Assembly: GCF_012030425.1 (NCBI RefSeq) | Contig: NZ_JAAUVN010000002.1 | Span: forward strand, 868,001-932,000 | Reading direction: 5' to 3' | Origin: Sphingobacterium sp. B16(2022) | GTDB taxonomy: Bacteria; Bacteroidota; Bacteroidia; Sphingobacteriales; Sphingobacteriaceae | DNA: 64,000 nucleotides | Shown: piece by piece, positions 36,727 through 45,236 of the stretch | How positions within the stretch are numbered: the stretch's first letter is position 1 | Layout: every line of letters begins with the position of its first letter | The notes under the pieces: model-generated | Told to the model about the DNA's origin: nothing | Databases searched by the model: none | The model's input: the letters and a program-made list of their open reading frames with translations, nothing else | Position numbers and translations under genes: made by a program

Positions 36727-37500
36727 ATGAAAAAGTATACCATTCTAATTTTATCGATTCTGATCAGTGGATTTAACTTTGACGTCTGGGCGCAGTCGAC
36801 GGAGACTGTATTTCATTATTCTGTCATGGATGCTATGCGCCATGGTGTTTATACAGGAGATTTAGCTGTTGGTAAGCTAAGAGAGAAGGGGGATTTTGGA
36901 TTAGGTACATTCAATCACTTGGATGGTGAAATGGTTGCTTTGGATGGTATATATTACCGTGTTATCCCTACCGGTCAAGTTGTTCAAGCTGAAGATGATA
37001 GGAAGGTACCTTTCGCCGCTGTTGCACAATTCACGCCTGATATGGTATTTGAAATGGATGGTGATCTAACACTAGCACGGATGCAGGAAGAGATCGTTAA
37101 GCGATTACCTTCTTTTAACAAGCCTTTCGGTATTCAGATACATGGACTAATGGCAGAAATTCAATTGGGAGGAGCCCTAAAGCTTGCTGAAAATGATACT
37201 ACCGGTCTTGCCAAGTTAATGGAAACACGACCGGTCTATCATGTTTCGGGTATATCGGGTACACTGGTGGGATTTTATAATCCTACATTCATGGATAATA
37301 TTGATCTAACTCCTTTTCATCTGCACTTTATTTCTGATGACCGATCTGTTGGTGGACATGTTATATCGGGAAGGTCTGGTACAACAAAAATAAAAGTCAG
37401 TGTGGACACTAAAGTGGGGTATGAATTACTCTTTCCTGAGTCAAGTCCAAGGTTTCAAAAAGAATGGAATACAGGTCGCGCTTCTCAAAGCGCTTATTAA
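36727..37500 (+). CDS. budA: Exported alpha-acetolactate decarboxylase homologue
   Basis: A homologue of BudA/AlsD, which converts acetolactate to acetoin. The open frame begins at 36667, overlapping the previous stop. The ATG at 36727 gives a clean signal peptide (MKKYTILILSILISGFNFDVWAQS), so I choose it (257 residues). Zinc ligands H198, H200 and H211 (FHLHFISDDRSVGGH) have exactly the spacing known from the characterised enzyme (194/196/207), and E68 in NHLDGEM is present. The family segment that usually contains an Arg-Ser/Thr motif (substrate-carboxylate contact) reads GIQIHGLMAEIQLGGA here and lacks it. Export and that change make ordinary cytosolic acetoin production doubtful. It is the middle gene of the three-gene set. 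Confidence 0.8.
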   Translation: MKKYTILILSILISGFNFDVWAQSTETVFHYSVMDAMRHGVYTGDLAVGKLREKGDFGLGTFNHLDGEMVALDGIYYRVIPTGQVVQAEDDRKVPFAAVAQFTPDMVFEMDGDLTLARMQEEIVKRLPSFNKPFGIQIHGLMAEIQLGGALKLAENDTTGLAKLMETRPVYHVSGISGTLVGFYNPTFMDNIDLTPFHLHFISDDRSVGGHVISGRSGTTKIKVSVDTKVGYELLFPESSPRFQKEWNTGRASQSAY

Positions 37501-37521
37501 ATAATTATAAATTTTTATATT

Positions 37522-38946
37522 ATGTTTTTATTAAAAAAGTCCATTGTACTTGTACTGTTTACATTTGCAGTAATGAATTTTGCTGTCGCTCAACTGCCAA
37601 AGGAAATTCAGCATATTAAATTTGATGATTTGGGCTGGGAAAAATTAGCTGACAGACTTTACCGGAAATATGTGTTTGGTGAACAAGGTATGCTAGCCTT
37701 GTTCAAAATGGATAAAGGAGCGAAAGTTCCTTTGCACCAGCATTCGAATGAACAAACGACTTATATTACGAAGGGAAGTGTTAAAGTGACTATGCAGAAC
37801 AAAGATTATATTGTTAAAGCAGGAGAGGTGCTTATTATACCAGGTAATATACCTCATGAGTTTGAATGTTTGGAAGACGGCACATTGGACATTGATTTTT
37901 TTGCTCCTCCAAGAAAAGATTGGATTGATGGAACTGCCAGTTATTTTGGAAATGATCAAGAACATAAGAGAGAGCTGGAAGCTGTCGCCCAATTGGACGT
38001 TCGCCCTGGTGATGTGGCTGTATCTGCTGAAGGACGCATTTTCTCAACGATTCATCCATTGGGTAGTCAGCAATTACAATTGGTGGAGATTGTGGATGGT
38101 AAGGCAGTTCCTTATCCTAATCTTAAAATGCAAAAGAATGGTGCTAAAGCAAGTGATACAACTTTTGATGCGATGTTGGGTCTCATTTTTGACAAACAGA
38201 ATAGGCTTTGGGTTGTTGATATGGGGTTGAAACTTGGGAAGACCAGACTATGGGCATTTGATATACAGCAAAATAAAGTTATAGAGAAAATAACGTTGCC
38301 AAGTCGTATTGCTCCTAAGGGGACATTTGCTCAGGATGTGACCATTGACGAAAAGCATGGTTTTGCCTATTTAGCAGATATTGCCGATCCAGGTATCATC
38401 GTCTTAAATTTAAAAACTAAGAAGGCAACAAGATTTAGTAAGCACTTTTCGTTTGATGCCGAGGATAAAGATATGGTTATTGACGGGAAGGTAGTTCATT
38501 TTGGAGGAAAACCTGCGCGAGTGGGTATCGATCCTATCACCTTATCGGATGATCGTGAAACTTTATTTTACGGAGCTATGAATGGCACGGGATGGTACAG
38601 TATCCCGACAAAAGTATTACGGGGACACCAGCCTGGTCAATTGGTATTTGATCAGATTATTAAGGTCGGGGATAAACCATTCAGTGACGGAGCTCTTACC
38701 GATTGGGAGGGGAATCATTATTTTACGAATCTACAGGAGCATGCGATCACTAAAATGGACAAGAAAGGTAAATTGAGTCATATAATACAGGATGATGATA
38801 AACTTTTATGGCCAGATAATGTTTATCAGGGGCCTGATGACTGGATGTATATTTCGATAAATCAATTGAATACAGCGCCAGCCTTTACAGGTGGTAAAGA
38901 TAGTGGAGTCGCTCCTTATTTCATTTATAGATTTAAAAAAAAATAG
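37522..38946 (+). CDS. Cupin-Yellow/MRJP propeller fusion protein, exported
   Basis: A 474-residue secreted protein (signal MFLLKKSIVLVLFTFAVMNFAVA). The first domain is a cupin (about residues 45-130) with metal ligands in VPLHQHSNEQTTYITKG and the second motif GEVLIIPGNIPHEFE. The second domain (about 150-470) resembles the Yellow/major-royal-jelly family and SMP-30-like propellers: FDAMLGLIFDKQNRLWVVDMG, LWAFDIQQNKVIEKITLP, FAQDVTIDEKHGFAYLADI, and GVAPYFIYRFKKK. Bacterial relatives are annotated as dopachrome-tautomerase-like or lactonase-like, so the reaction is uncertain. It follows the acetolactate decarboxylase homologue by 21 bp in the AraC-linked operon. I rate the cupin as secure and the propeller family as likely. 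Confidence 0.75.
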   Translation: MFLLKKSIVLVLFTFAVMNFAVAQLPKEIQHIKFDDLGWEKLADRLYRKYVFGEQGMLALFKMDKGAKVPLHQHSNEQTTYITKGSVKVTMQNKDYIVKAGEVLIIPGNIPHEFECLEDGTLDIDFFAPPRKDWIDGTASYFGNDQEHKRELEAVAQLDVRPGDVAVSAEGRIFSTIHPLGSQQLQLVEIVDGKAVPYPNLKMQKNGAKASDTTFDAMLGLIFDKQNRLWVVDMGLKLGKTRLWAFDIQQNKVIEKITLPSRIAPKGTFAQDVTIDEKHGFAYLADIADPGIIVLNLKTKKATRFSKHFSFDAEDKDMVIDGKVVHFGGKPARVGIDPITLSDDRETLFYGAMNGTGWYSIPTKVLRGHQPGQLVFDQIIKVGDKPFSDGALTDWEGNHYFTNLQEHAITKMDKKGKLSHIIQDDDKLLWPDNVYQGPDDWMYISINQLNTAPAFTGGKDSGVAPYFIYRFKKK

Positions 38947-39070
38947 TAGTTAGTAGTAATAATTAGAACAATATGAAAGCGCATAGGCTTCTAGAAAGTG
39001 GTACTGCAATTGGTAAAATTGTTATTAAATATTGAAAATAGAAAAGACAAAAAATAAATTCTTATTAAAA

Positions 39071-39106
39071 AAGGAAAGCCATCTATTAGGATGGCTTTTC
39101 TTTTTA
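39071..39106. terminator. Bidirectional intrinsic terminator
   Basis: AAGGAAAGCCATC (39071-39083) pairs with GATGGCTTTTCTT (39090-39102), with one wobble, loop TATTAG, and flanking A and T runs. It separates the convergent cupin-propeller and PepSY genes. Confidence 0.85.
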
Positions 39107-39125
39107 TGTTATTATATAATTGAAA

Positions 39126-40286
39126 TTATTTAATTCTTTTTTTGGTTTTCTTTTTCTTCTTGTTTAACCAAATGATTGTTCCTGTAATAGGAAGTGATGC
39201 GCATATTGAAGCGATGAAAAAATGTAAAACTTTAGTGGCTATACCTCCATAATTACCCACATGAAGATCATAGTTCATCGCGCCAATTTTATCCCCTATG
39301 GGAGCATTTTCTGATTGTTTTATTTTTTCAATCTGACCATTTCCTCTGTTAAAATAATACCAAATAAATTCGCCGGTACGATCTTTAATGAACCGCACTT
39401 GAATATCTTGTGGATCTGTTGGAGATTTACGTAAACGAATCGACATCATATCTGCATTTGGGTGTTTTGATATGGTGAAATTGAGCGCATTATCTAATAT
39501 TTTAGACTGATTCTGTGGTACATATTCGAACTTTTCCTGTTGTTCAATTTCTTTTGTGCTATCGAAACCATTGAGCGATTTTACATAAAAAGTTTTAAAT
39601 GCGGGAAATGTAAATGCAATACCTGTACATGCAATTAATAAGGCGAAAATGACACTATAAAGTCCTAAGATTTGATGCAGGTCATAGTTTAATCGTTTCC
39701 ATTTAACTTTAAAATCAAACCAAAGCTGTCTTTTTAATTTTTTGATGGTCCATTTTTTAGGCCACCATAGGATCACTCCTGTTATTAAAATTATTATGAA
39801 TATGATGACCGAAATTCCTACTACCCAATGTCCTACCATGGCGCCCAATAGTAAGTTCATATGAAGTTGTAAGACGATCTGAAAAAATTCTGTTTTGGAG
39901 TTTTCTACCGCTTGTACTTTACCCGAATAAGGATTAATAAAAACTCGTTTATGGTAAATATAATATTGATTATTACCAAAAGCATGTTCATCCGTTTTTA
40001 GCGCACGAAATATCCAAGTTCTGTCTGGTGAGAGGTACAGATCTGTTCTACTTATTTTTTCACCTTTAGGTAAAGCGTTTTGAGCAATATCAATCAGCTG
40101 TGTTAGTGGGAGTAACTTATTATTTTCTCCAACTGAATCTTGAGTGTAGTATTTTTGAGGATAGACTATTAGTTTAAGCTCATCATAGAATACATAAAAG
40201 CAACCCGATAAACTAACAATAAAAACAACTAGGCCTGTAAAGAGGCCTAGCCATTTATGTAGCCATAATAAACCTGCCTTAATCAT
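39126..40286 (-). CDS. PepSY-associated TM protein, siderophore-iron reductase type
   Basis: A 386-residue inner-membrane protein with four main hydrophobic segments: LWLHKWLGLFTGLVVFIVSLSG near the N-terminus, VVGISVIIFIIILITGVILWWP, LYSVIFALLIACTGIAF, and a C-terminal segment LHFFIASICASLPITGTIIWL. PepSY-type domains lie between, and GNYGGIATKVLHFFIA is typical of the C-terminal part. Homologues (FoxB/PiuB-like) sit beside TonB siderophore receptors and are thought to reduce ferric siderophores in the periplasm. It starts 2 bp after the receptor gene ends, so the two are co-transcribed from the Fur-box promoter. A basic tail KKKKKTKKRIK closes the protein. Confidence 0.9.
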   Translation of the reverse strand: MIKAGLLWLHKWLGLFTGLVVFIVSLSGCFYVFYDELKLIVYPQKYYTQDSVGENNKLLPLTQLIDIAQNALPKGEKISRTDLYLSPDRTWIFRALKTDEHAFGNNQYYIYHKRVFINPYSGKVQAVENSKTEFFQIVLQLHMNLLLGAMVGHWVVGISVIIFIIILITGVILWWPKKWTIKKLKRQLWFDFKVKWKRLNYDLHQILGLYSVIFALLIACTGIAFTFPAFKTFYVKSLNGFDSTKEIEQQEKFEYVPQNQSKILDNALNFTISKHPNADMMSIRLRKSPTDPQDIQVRFIKDRTGEFIWYYFNRGNGQIEKIKQSENAPIGDKIGAMNYDLHVGNYGGIATKVLHFFIASICASLPITGTIIWLNKKKKKTKKRIK

Positions 40287-40288
40287 TC

Positions 40289-42634
40289 TTAAAATTGATA
40301 ATGAAGGTTTAATGAAGTGACAGTACCAATACCTTTTACGTACTCGGCATCCAATGCACGGTATTGACTAACTGTAGGGTAGTAAGATGTGTTGAATATA
40401 TTTTCTATTCCGAAGCCTATTTTCCAATTTTTATTCAGATTGTAGTTACCTGATAAATTGAAGAGGTCTACATTACTGATTGGGCCTTCACTATTGTTAT
40501 ATTTTCCTTTGTCATTGAGCGCAAATCGATCTCTTGCTCCAGTGTGTATCCAAAACAATTGCAGATTTAACTGTTGGTTTGGTTTATAACTTAAAAAACC
40601 TGTTGCTTTAGGTGGTGCAATCCGAGATCCATTAAGATAAATTTTGCTACCATCATCCATTTTTGCTTTTCCTTCTACATATGCATAGCTTCCACCGACG
40701 CTTAATTTTTGACTCAGTTGCGCATCAAGAGTAACTTCATATCCTTTTACTTCTTCAGGTTCACGCTGAGGCATTAAAAAACCGCCTACATCTACTAAAT
40801 TAACACCTAAATCCGAAGTACTGATGTAGTAAGAGGCTGAAATATTGAAGATACTAAAACGGCTTGAAAAACCAGCTTCATAGTTATTGGTAATGATCGG
40901 GTCTGTTTCTAAATTACCGATTGTGTTTTCTTTAGCACGGCGTAAAATACGACCTAATTCATTGATCGCAAATGCTTGCGAAAAACTAACGAAAGGGTTG
41001 AAATAATCGTATTTAGTATAGCGTAATCCTGCATTGAACATTGTCGCTTTATATGGAATATTTCCTCCGCTTACCAATATACTTCCTTCTCCATTCGGAC
41101 CAGTAGCTATGGTATTGTAATCGTTGACTTTAACGGTTGCATTTTCATACCGAAGCCCAGCTTTAAAGATCAAATTTTCAATGAGGTCGGCTTTTACTTG
41201 CGCATAGGGGGCAAAATTAACCATATTCATTTTTGGTATGTATACACGTCCATCTGTTAAATCTTGATAGGTTACATCTTTTAATAAATCTAAACCGTAA
41301 GTTACTTCAGTTGGAATAGAAAAAAGCTGAAATGGAGTATTCAGATTTAAGCGCAATCCTTTTTTCTCAGAGTTGATCATGGTTTGTCCTGGACCATACC
41401 ACGCCGTTCCACTGGCAACGTATCTGTTCATTGAACTGAAGGAATTTAAATAAGCTGTTACATCCAATTGGGTTGAATGAAAAAGATTACTTTTTGAATA
41501 GGTTAACATCGCATTGTGATTGTAAGGTGTACCTGCGGGTTTGCCTGGTTCTTCTCCTCTAACTCCAATTGTAGGCGACTGACCATAGATGCCGTTTTTA
41601 CTGATATATTTGGCACGTTGTGTACTTCCATAATAGTTATAAAATCCAGTCAATGTACTGCTTGAATCAATTTGATAACCTATTTTAATAAAGCCATTGT
41701 ACTGATAGGAATTGGAAAGACCATCAGTTTGTCCAAGAGGTAAACCATCGGAATCTCTTTGTAAACCGGTGTAGTCTGCCGAACCCGAAACGGTGTAACT
41801 CCATTTATTTACCTGTCCTGAAAGCTGTTGTGAAAGTTTGTAACTTAAGGTTTCCTTAGGGTCAAATGGATTTATTGATGTTCCCAAAATGGTCTGACCA
41901 CTAATCTTTTTACCGTCCTTGTTTTTCTTGGTAATATAATTGATAATACCTCCACCTGAACCATTTCCGTAGATTGAAGTAGCACCTTTTATTACTTCGA
42001 TACGTTCAATCACACTAGGGTCGATGGTGCGTAGGTCACGTGCTCCATTCATAAGCGGTGTTGATTGCGGGATTCCATCTATCAAAACAAGTACGGCACG
42101 TCCACGAAGGGTCTGTCCAGAATTTGTAGCTTTATTGGTCGAGGTACCCAAACCCGGAATTGCATTACCAAGTACCGTAGCTAAATTGTTCGTAATGTTG
42201 GTTTGTGCTTGTATATCTTGTTGATTCAAGATTGTGATAGAGGATGGTATCGTTGAAATACTTTCTGGCTTTCTTCCGGCCGTAACAACGATTTCATCCA
42301 ATACATTTGTACTTGCCAATAAAGTGACGCTGATTAAATTATTGCTGGGTTTATTGGATAAACTGATGATTTTTTCTTTAAATCCTATCGCGGAGACTGA
42401 TATTTTTTGATTTGCTATTTTTTCATTTGTTGTGATCAACACACCAGCTGTATCTGTACTTCCTAATAGTTGTTGATTTAAACGTACCGTCGCTCCAGCA
42501 ATTGGAAGATCTTTTTCTGTTTTGACTTTTATAGTCATTTGTTGTGCTTGACAAATGAAAACGAATACCTGTAATGGTATTATTAGAATTAGAAATTTCC
42601 ATCTATTAGAGATGGAAGGGAATGAAATAGGCAT
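40289..42634 (-). CDS. TonB-dependent siderophore-type receptor
   Basis: A 781-residue outer-membrane receptor. After the signal (about residues 1-30) there is a carboxypeptidase-regulatory-like extension (ITIKVKTEKDLPIAGATVRL in spirit; residues about 32-115), a TonB-box-like DEIVVTAGRKPES, the plug (QTLRGRAVLVLIDGIPQSTP, VIERIEVIKGATSIYGNGSGGGIINY) and the barrel ending GTVTSLNLHYQF. VIKGATSIYGNGSGGGIIN is typical of siderophore receptors and not SusC. The PepSY gene follows at 2 bp, and a candidate Fur box lies 21 bp upstream. Iron chelate import is therefore likely; the siderophore is unknown. Confidence 0.93.
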   Translation of the reverse strand: MPISFPSISNRWKFLILIIPLQVFVFICQAQQMTIKVKTEKDLPIAGATVRLNQQLLGSTDTAGVLITTNEKIANQKISVSAIGFKEKIISLSNKPSNNLISVTLLASTNVLDEIVVTAGRKPESISTIPSSITILNQQDIQAQTNITNNLATVLGNAIPGLGTSTNKATNSGQTLRGRAVLVLIDGIPQSTPLMNGARDLRTIDPSVIERIEVIKGATSIYGNGSGGGIINYITKKNKDGKKISGQTILGTSINPFDPKETLSYKLSQQLSGQVNKWSYTVSGSADYTGLQRDSDGLPLGQTDGLSNSYQYNGFIKIGYQIDSSSTLTGFYNYYGSTQRAKYISKNGIYGQSPTIGVRGEEPGKPAGTPYNHNAMLTYSKSNLFHSTQLDVTAYLNSFSSMNRYVASGTAWYGPGQTMINSEKKGLRLNLNTPFQLFSIPTEVTYGLDLLKDVTYQDLTDGRVYIPKMNMVNFAPYAQVKADLIENLIFKAGLRYENATVKVNDYNTIATGPNGEGSILVSGGNIPYKATMFNAGLRYTKYDYFNPFVSFSQAFAINELGRILRRAKENTIGNLETDPIITNNYEAGFSSRFSIFNISASYYISTSDLGVNLVDVGGFLMPQREPEEVKGYEVTLDAQLSQKLSVGGSYAYVEGKAKMDDGSKIYLNGSRIAPPKATGFLSYKPNQQLNLQLFWIHTGARDRFALNDKGKYNNSEGPISNVDLFNLSGNYNLNKNWKIGFGIENIFNTSYYPTVSQYRALDAEYVKGIGTVTSLNLHYQF

Positions 42635-42654
42635 CTGTAATATTCTTATGTTGA

Positions 42655-42709
42655 TTTAGATTTGTTCTAAACAATAGGCAAATATACAATCTATTTAATT
42701 CGAGTGAAA
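42655..42709 (-). promoter_or_regulatory. Candidate Fur box and promoter of iron receptor
   Basis: TTTAGA-N5-TCTAAA at 42655-42671 matches the core of Bacteroidota Fur boxes (TTTAGAATnATTCTAAA). Immediately upstream on the minus strand are TATATTTG (42686 to 42679), a full TAnnTTTG match, and TTTC (42709 to 42706) with a 19-bp spacer. The Fur site would cover the transcription start, a good position for repression. Confidence 0.55.
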
Positions 42710-42849
42710 TTATTATTTGATTTTTTTTAGCAGTAATTAGTTACTAGACATAAACTCTACAGGTCTTATTGTGAGTTTACTGCTCTAAAAAGTTTATGAA
42801 TTAGATTACAATTGCTTTTTGTAAAATATACCCGCTTTTGGGAAATTTA

Positions 42850-43269
42850 TTAATCTTTTTCGTTAACAAACTTTTTGAGATTGCTGAGAATCTGATCCCA
42901 TCCGGTTTGATAGTTTTCTGAAGCAAATTCGGGGCCTGCATCATGAAGGTTTTCGATACCTTCATGATGTAAAGTAACAGTTGTTAGTCCTTCATTTTCC
43001 TGGAGCAACCAACTGACTGTTGTTACACCCTGACTAAAGGTGGGGTGAGTCCAGGTATGAACTAATTTTTTATTAGGAATAATTTCAAGTATTGTACACT
43101 CATGTAAAAATTTATTTTTACCACCAGGCTCATAAAAATGAAATGTTAACCCCTTCTCTAGAGCAAAATCAGGAATGTCAAAATACCATTGCTTGAATTG
43201 ATTCTTATCGGTCAGTACCTCCCAGATAATTGATGCTTTTTTTTGTATTACTATTGAAGATGTAATCAT
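42850..43269 (-). CDS. SRPBCC/AHSA1-domain protein
   Basis: A 139-residue soluble protein with the START-like helix-grip fold of the AHSA1 family. Signs are the N-terminal ITSSIVIQKKASIIWEVLTDKNQFKQWYF, the beta-rich LHECTILEIIPNKKLVHTWTHPTFSQGVTTVSWLLQ, and the closing long helix GWDQILSNLKKFVNEKD. Members bind small hydrophobic ligands or act in Hsp90-like contexts; the sequence does not say which. It has no signal peptide. It is flanked by an MFS gene on the same strand 120 bp upstream, and shows no strong operon link. Confidence 0.88.
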   Translation of the reverse strand: MITSSIVIQKKASIIWEVLTDKNQFKQWYFDIPDFALEKGLTFHFYEPGGKNKFLHECTILEIIPNKKLVHTWTHPTFSQGVTTVSWLLQENEGLTTVTLHHEGIENLHDAGPEFASENYQTGWDQILSNLKKFVNEKD

Positions 43270-43388
43270 GATACCTTGGTGAAATATTTAAAAAAGTTGA
43301 AACAAAAGCTTATTTTAAGTTGTCTAAAATGTTAAGGTAAAACGTATAATTTCGCCAATTTGTTTTTAGAATAATCTAAAATTAGTGA

Positions 43389-44594
43389 TTACGTCCATTG
43401 TTTGTACGCTTTTTTCGCCTTAATTATCATTAGGGTAACGAAACCCAAAACAGCAAATACTGCATAACCAATACCTATCTCAGTCTGTGTTTCTGGGTTA
43501 ACGAGACTCACGACAATATAACTTAATGCAGAAGTGACGAGGTAAGTTATACCACCTGCTAAGCCACCTGCAATTCCTGCTGATAAAGGAAAACGACCTA
43601 AGCAGTAACCGAAATAATTATTAAATATAAATCCTGCGGTAACGTGGATCAAGAAGGCGAATAGTGATAATGTAAAGAGATTTGTGATATACGGAGATAT
43701 TATAATCATTAAAATAATGAAAGCAATTTGTAAATAATTAGCATATCTTAATTTTGGCAATAGCGCTTTCTTGATTAGTGCACGACCGATAAATCCCCCG
43801 GACATCCATGCAAGTCCCATTAATAAGGAAATGTATCCGGTCGTAATGGAGCTATAACCTAAATTGTGTTCAATGAAAAATGGTCCACTTAGATTGTAGA
43901 ACATAACTAAACCATAGCTTATTCCACACATGAGCACTCCAAACGTAAAGTCTTTCGTTTGAAGCATGGTCTTAAATTCAGTGACTAAATATTCAAATTG
44001 AAGTGGATTTTTCTGACGGATTGTTTCACCGGAAAAAATGAGTTCTAATATGAAGAGCACAATGCTGTAAGCTGCTAATAACATAAAATTAGAGCGCCAT
44101 CCAAATTGTGCCTGTAAATATCCGCCAATGAAAGGAGCAATAATTGGCGCTAATGACCAAACGATAGTGATGGCACTCAGGTATCGTTTTCGCTCTTCAC
44201 CTTCGTACACATCAACGAAATAGGCGCGTTTTGATACTACAACAAAAGCGGATAGTATTCCCTGCAGTATGCGCATCATATAAATGACAATAATATTATC
44301 AGTTGTGGCTGTAATAAAAAAGCTGATTGTAAATAGAAAAAGGGAAATTAAGGTAATCCGATATCTTCCCCATGCATCAACAAGGGCACCGGCAAAGAAT
44401 TGTGAAATACCATAACTAATTAAAAACAGGGATAAGGTGAGTTGAATCTTACTTTCTGCCAGTCCTAGCTCTGTTGCCATCTGTGGCATGGATGGTAGGT
44501 AAATGTCTGTTGCTAAGCCCGAAATTGGAACCAATGCGAATGCAATTAGTGTCGGAGCAAATGATTTTCGTGAATTTAAAGTATTTTCTTGCAT
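43389..44594 (-). CDS. Bcr/CflA-type MFS drug efflux transporter
   Basis: A 401-residue inner-membrane protein with 12 predicted segments. The N-terminal LIAFALVPISGLATDIYLPSMPQMATEL matches the Bcr/CflA group (D-x-Y-L-P-x-M-P), and GISQFFAGALVDAWGRYRITLISL holds motif A. The third segment region MRILQGILSAFVVVSKRAYFVDVYEG fits as well. Substrates would be drugs or small metabolites exported with proton exchange. A perfect palindrome lies at 44686-44706, downstream of a TACCTTTG -7 element, which suggests repressor control. No regulator gene is adjacent. Confidence 0.9.
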   Translation of the reverse strand: MQENTLNSRKSFAPTLIAFALVPISGLATDIYLPSMPQMATELGLAESKIQLTLSLFLISYGISQFFAGALVDAWGRYRITLISLFLFTISFFITATTDNIIVIYMMRILQGILSAFVVVSKRAYFVDVYEGEERKRYLSAITIVWSLAPIIAPFIGGYLQAQFGWRSNFMLLAAYSIVLFILELIFSGETIRQKNPLQFEYLVTEFKTMLQTKDFTFGVLMCGISYGLVMFYNLSGPFFIEHNLGYSSITTGYISLLMGLAWMSGGFIGRALIKKALLPKLRYANYLQIAFIILMIIISPYITNLFTLSLFAFLIHVTAGFIFNNYFGYCLGRFPLSAGIAGGLAGGITYLVTSALSYIVVSLVNPETQTEIGIGYAVFAVLGFVTLMIIKAKKAYKQWT

Positions 44595-45236
44595 GTGTAT
44601 TGTTTATTGAAAACAAATGAGATAGACGTAAATAGGATTTCTTTAGCTAGCGAATGTTCTTGAGGATATCTGAAATGTCGCAAAAGTTACATATGACATA
44701 TGTAACCTATTTTTTGAATGTACTCATGTGGCAAAGGTATAAAATTCAATAAAGATGAATACTTGTTTTTTAATATTTACAGAACGTGGATGGTATATAA
44801 TTTTAGATTTTACATAATTCTTTGATTATTTAATTTCCGAAAATAAATTTTGTTTTTTTATTATAGTATTTGTAATGAGTTGGTTATGTTTTATTTTTCA
44901 TTTACTGTCTTGCTGATGTTACATGATTTTTTTTATAATCTCATAACGGTTTAATGTTATTTTTACTGCTATGTTTTACATTTAAATGATGTTATTGAAA
45001 TTGATGGAATGAAATCGTTTTCGTATTTTACTAGATTTTTTATTGTAGGTCGCACAATTTATTAATTATATTGGTCTGCAATTATAAATCAATCCTGCAG
45101 TTCTGAAATTGATTATGCCATTTATTTAATATTGGAAGATCGAAAATGTAGTCCCTGCAAAGGTTTTAATAAACATGCAACAGTTTTTAATTTTTATAAA
45201 TCCTAATTGATTAATTTAAAAAAAGAAATTACTATT
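44595..45236. other. Divergent intergenic region, MFS / sulfatase
   Basis: About 640 bp, AT-rich, without a gene. It contains the MFS promoter region and the 21-bp palindrome, listed separately. The sulfatase-proximal part has no element that I can support. Confidence 0.45.
44686..44739 (-). promoter_or_regulatory. Perfect 21-bp palindromic operator and -7 element
   Basis: GTTACATATG at 44686-44695, a central A, and the exact complement at 44697-44706. On the minus strand a -7 box TACCTTTG (44739 to 44732) lies 25 bp upstream of it. The site is thus about +20 to +40 from the expected transcription start of the MFS gene, where a repressor would block transcription. I found no TTG at standard spacing. 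Confidence 0.5.

Noticed and set aside
43364..43381. Fur-like palindrome TTTTAGA-ATAA-TCTAAAA after the MFS gene
   Set aside because: The spacer is four bases, not five, and the neighbouring gene (AHSA1-type) has no iron link. It may be a weak hairpin.
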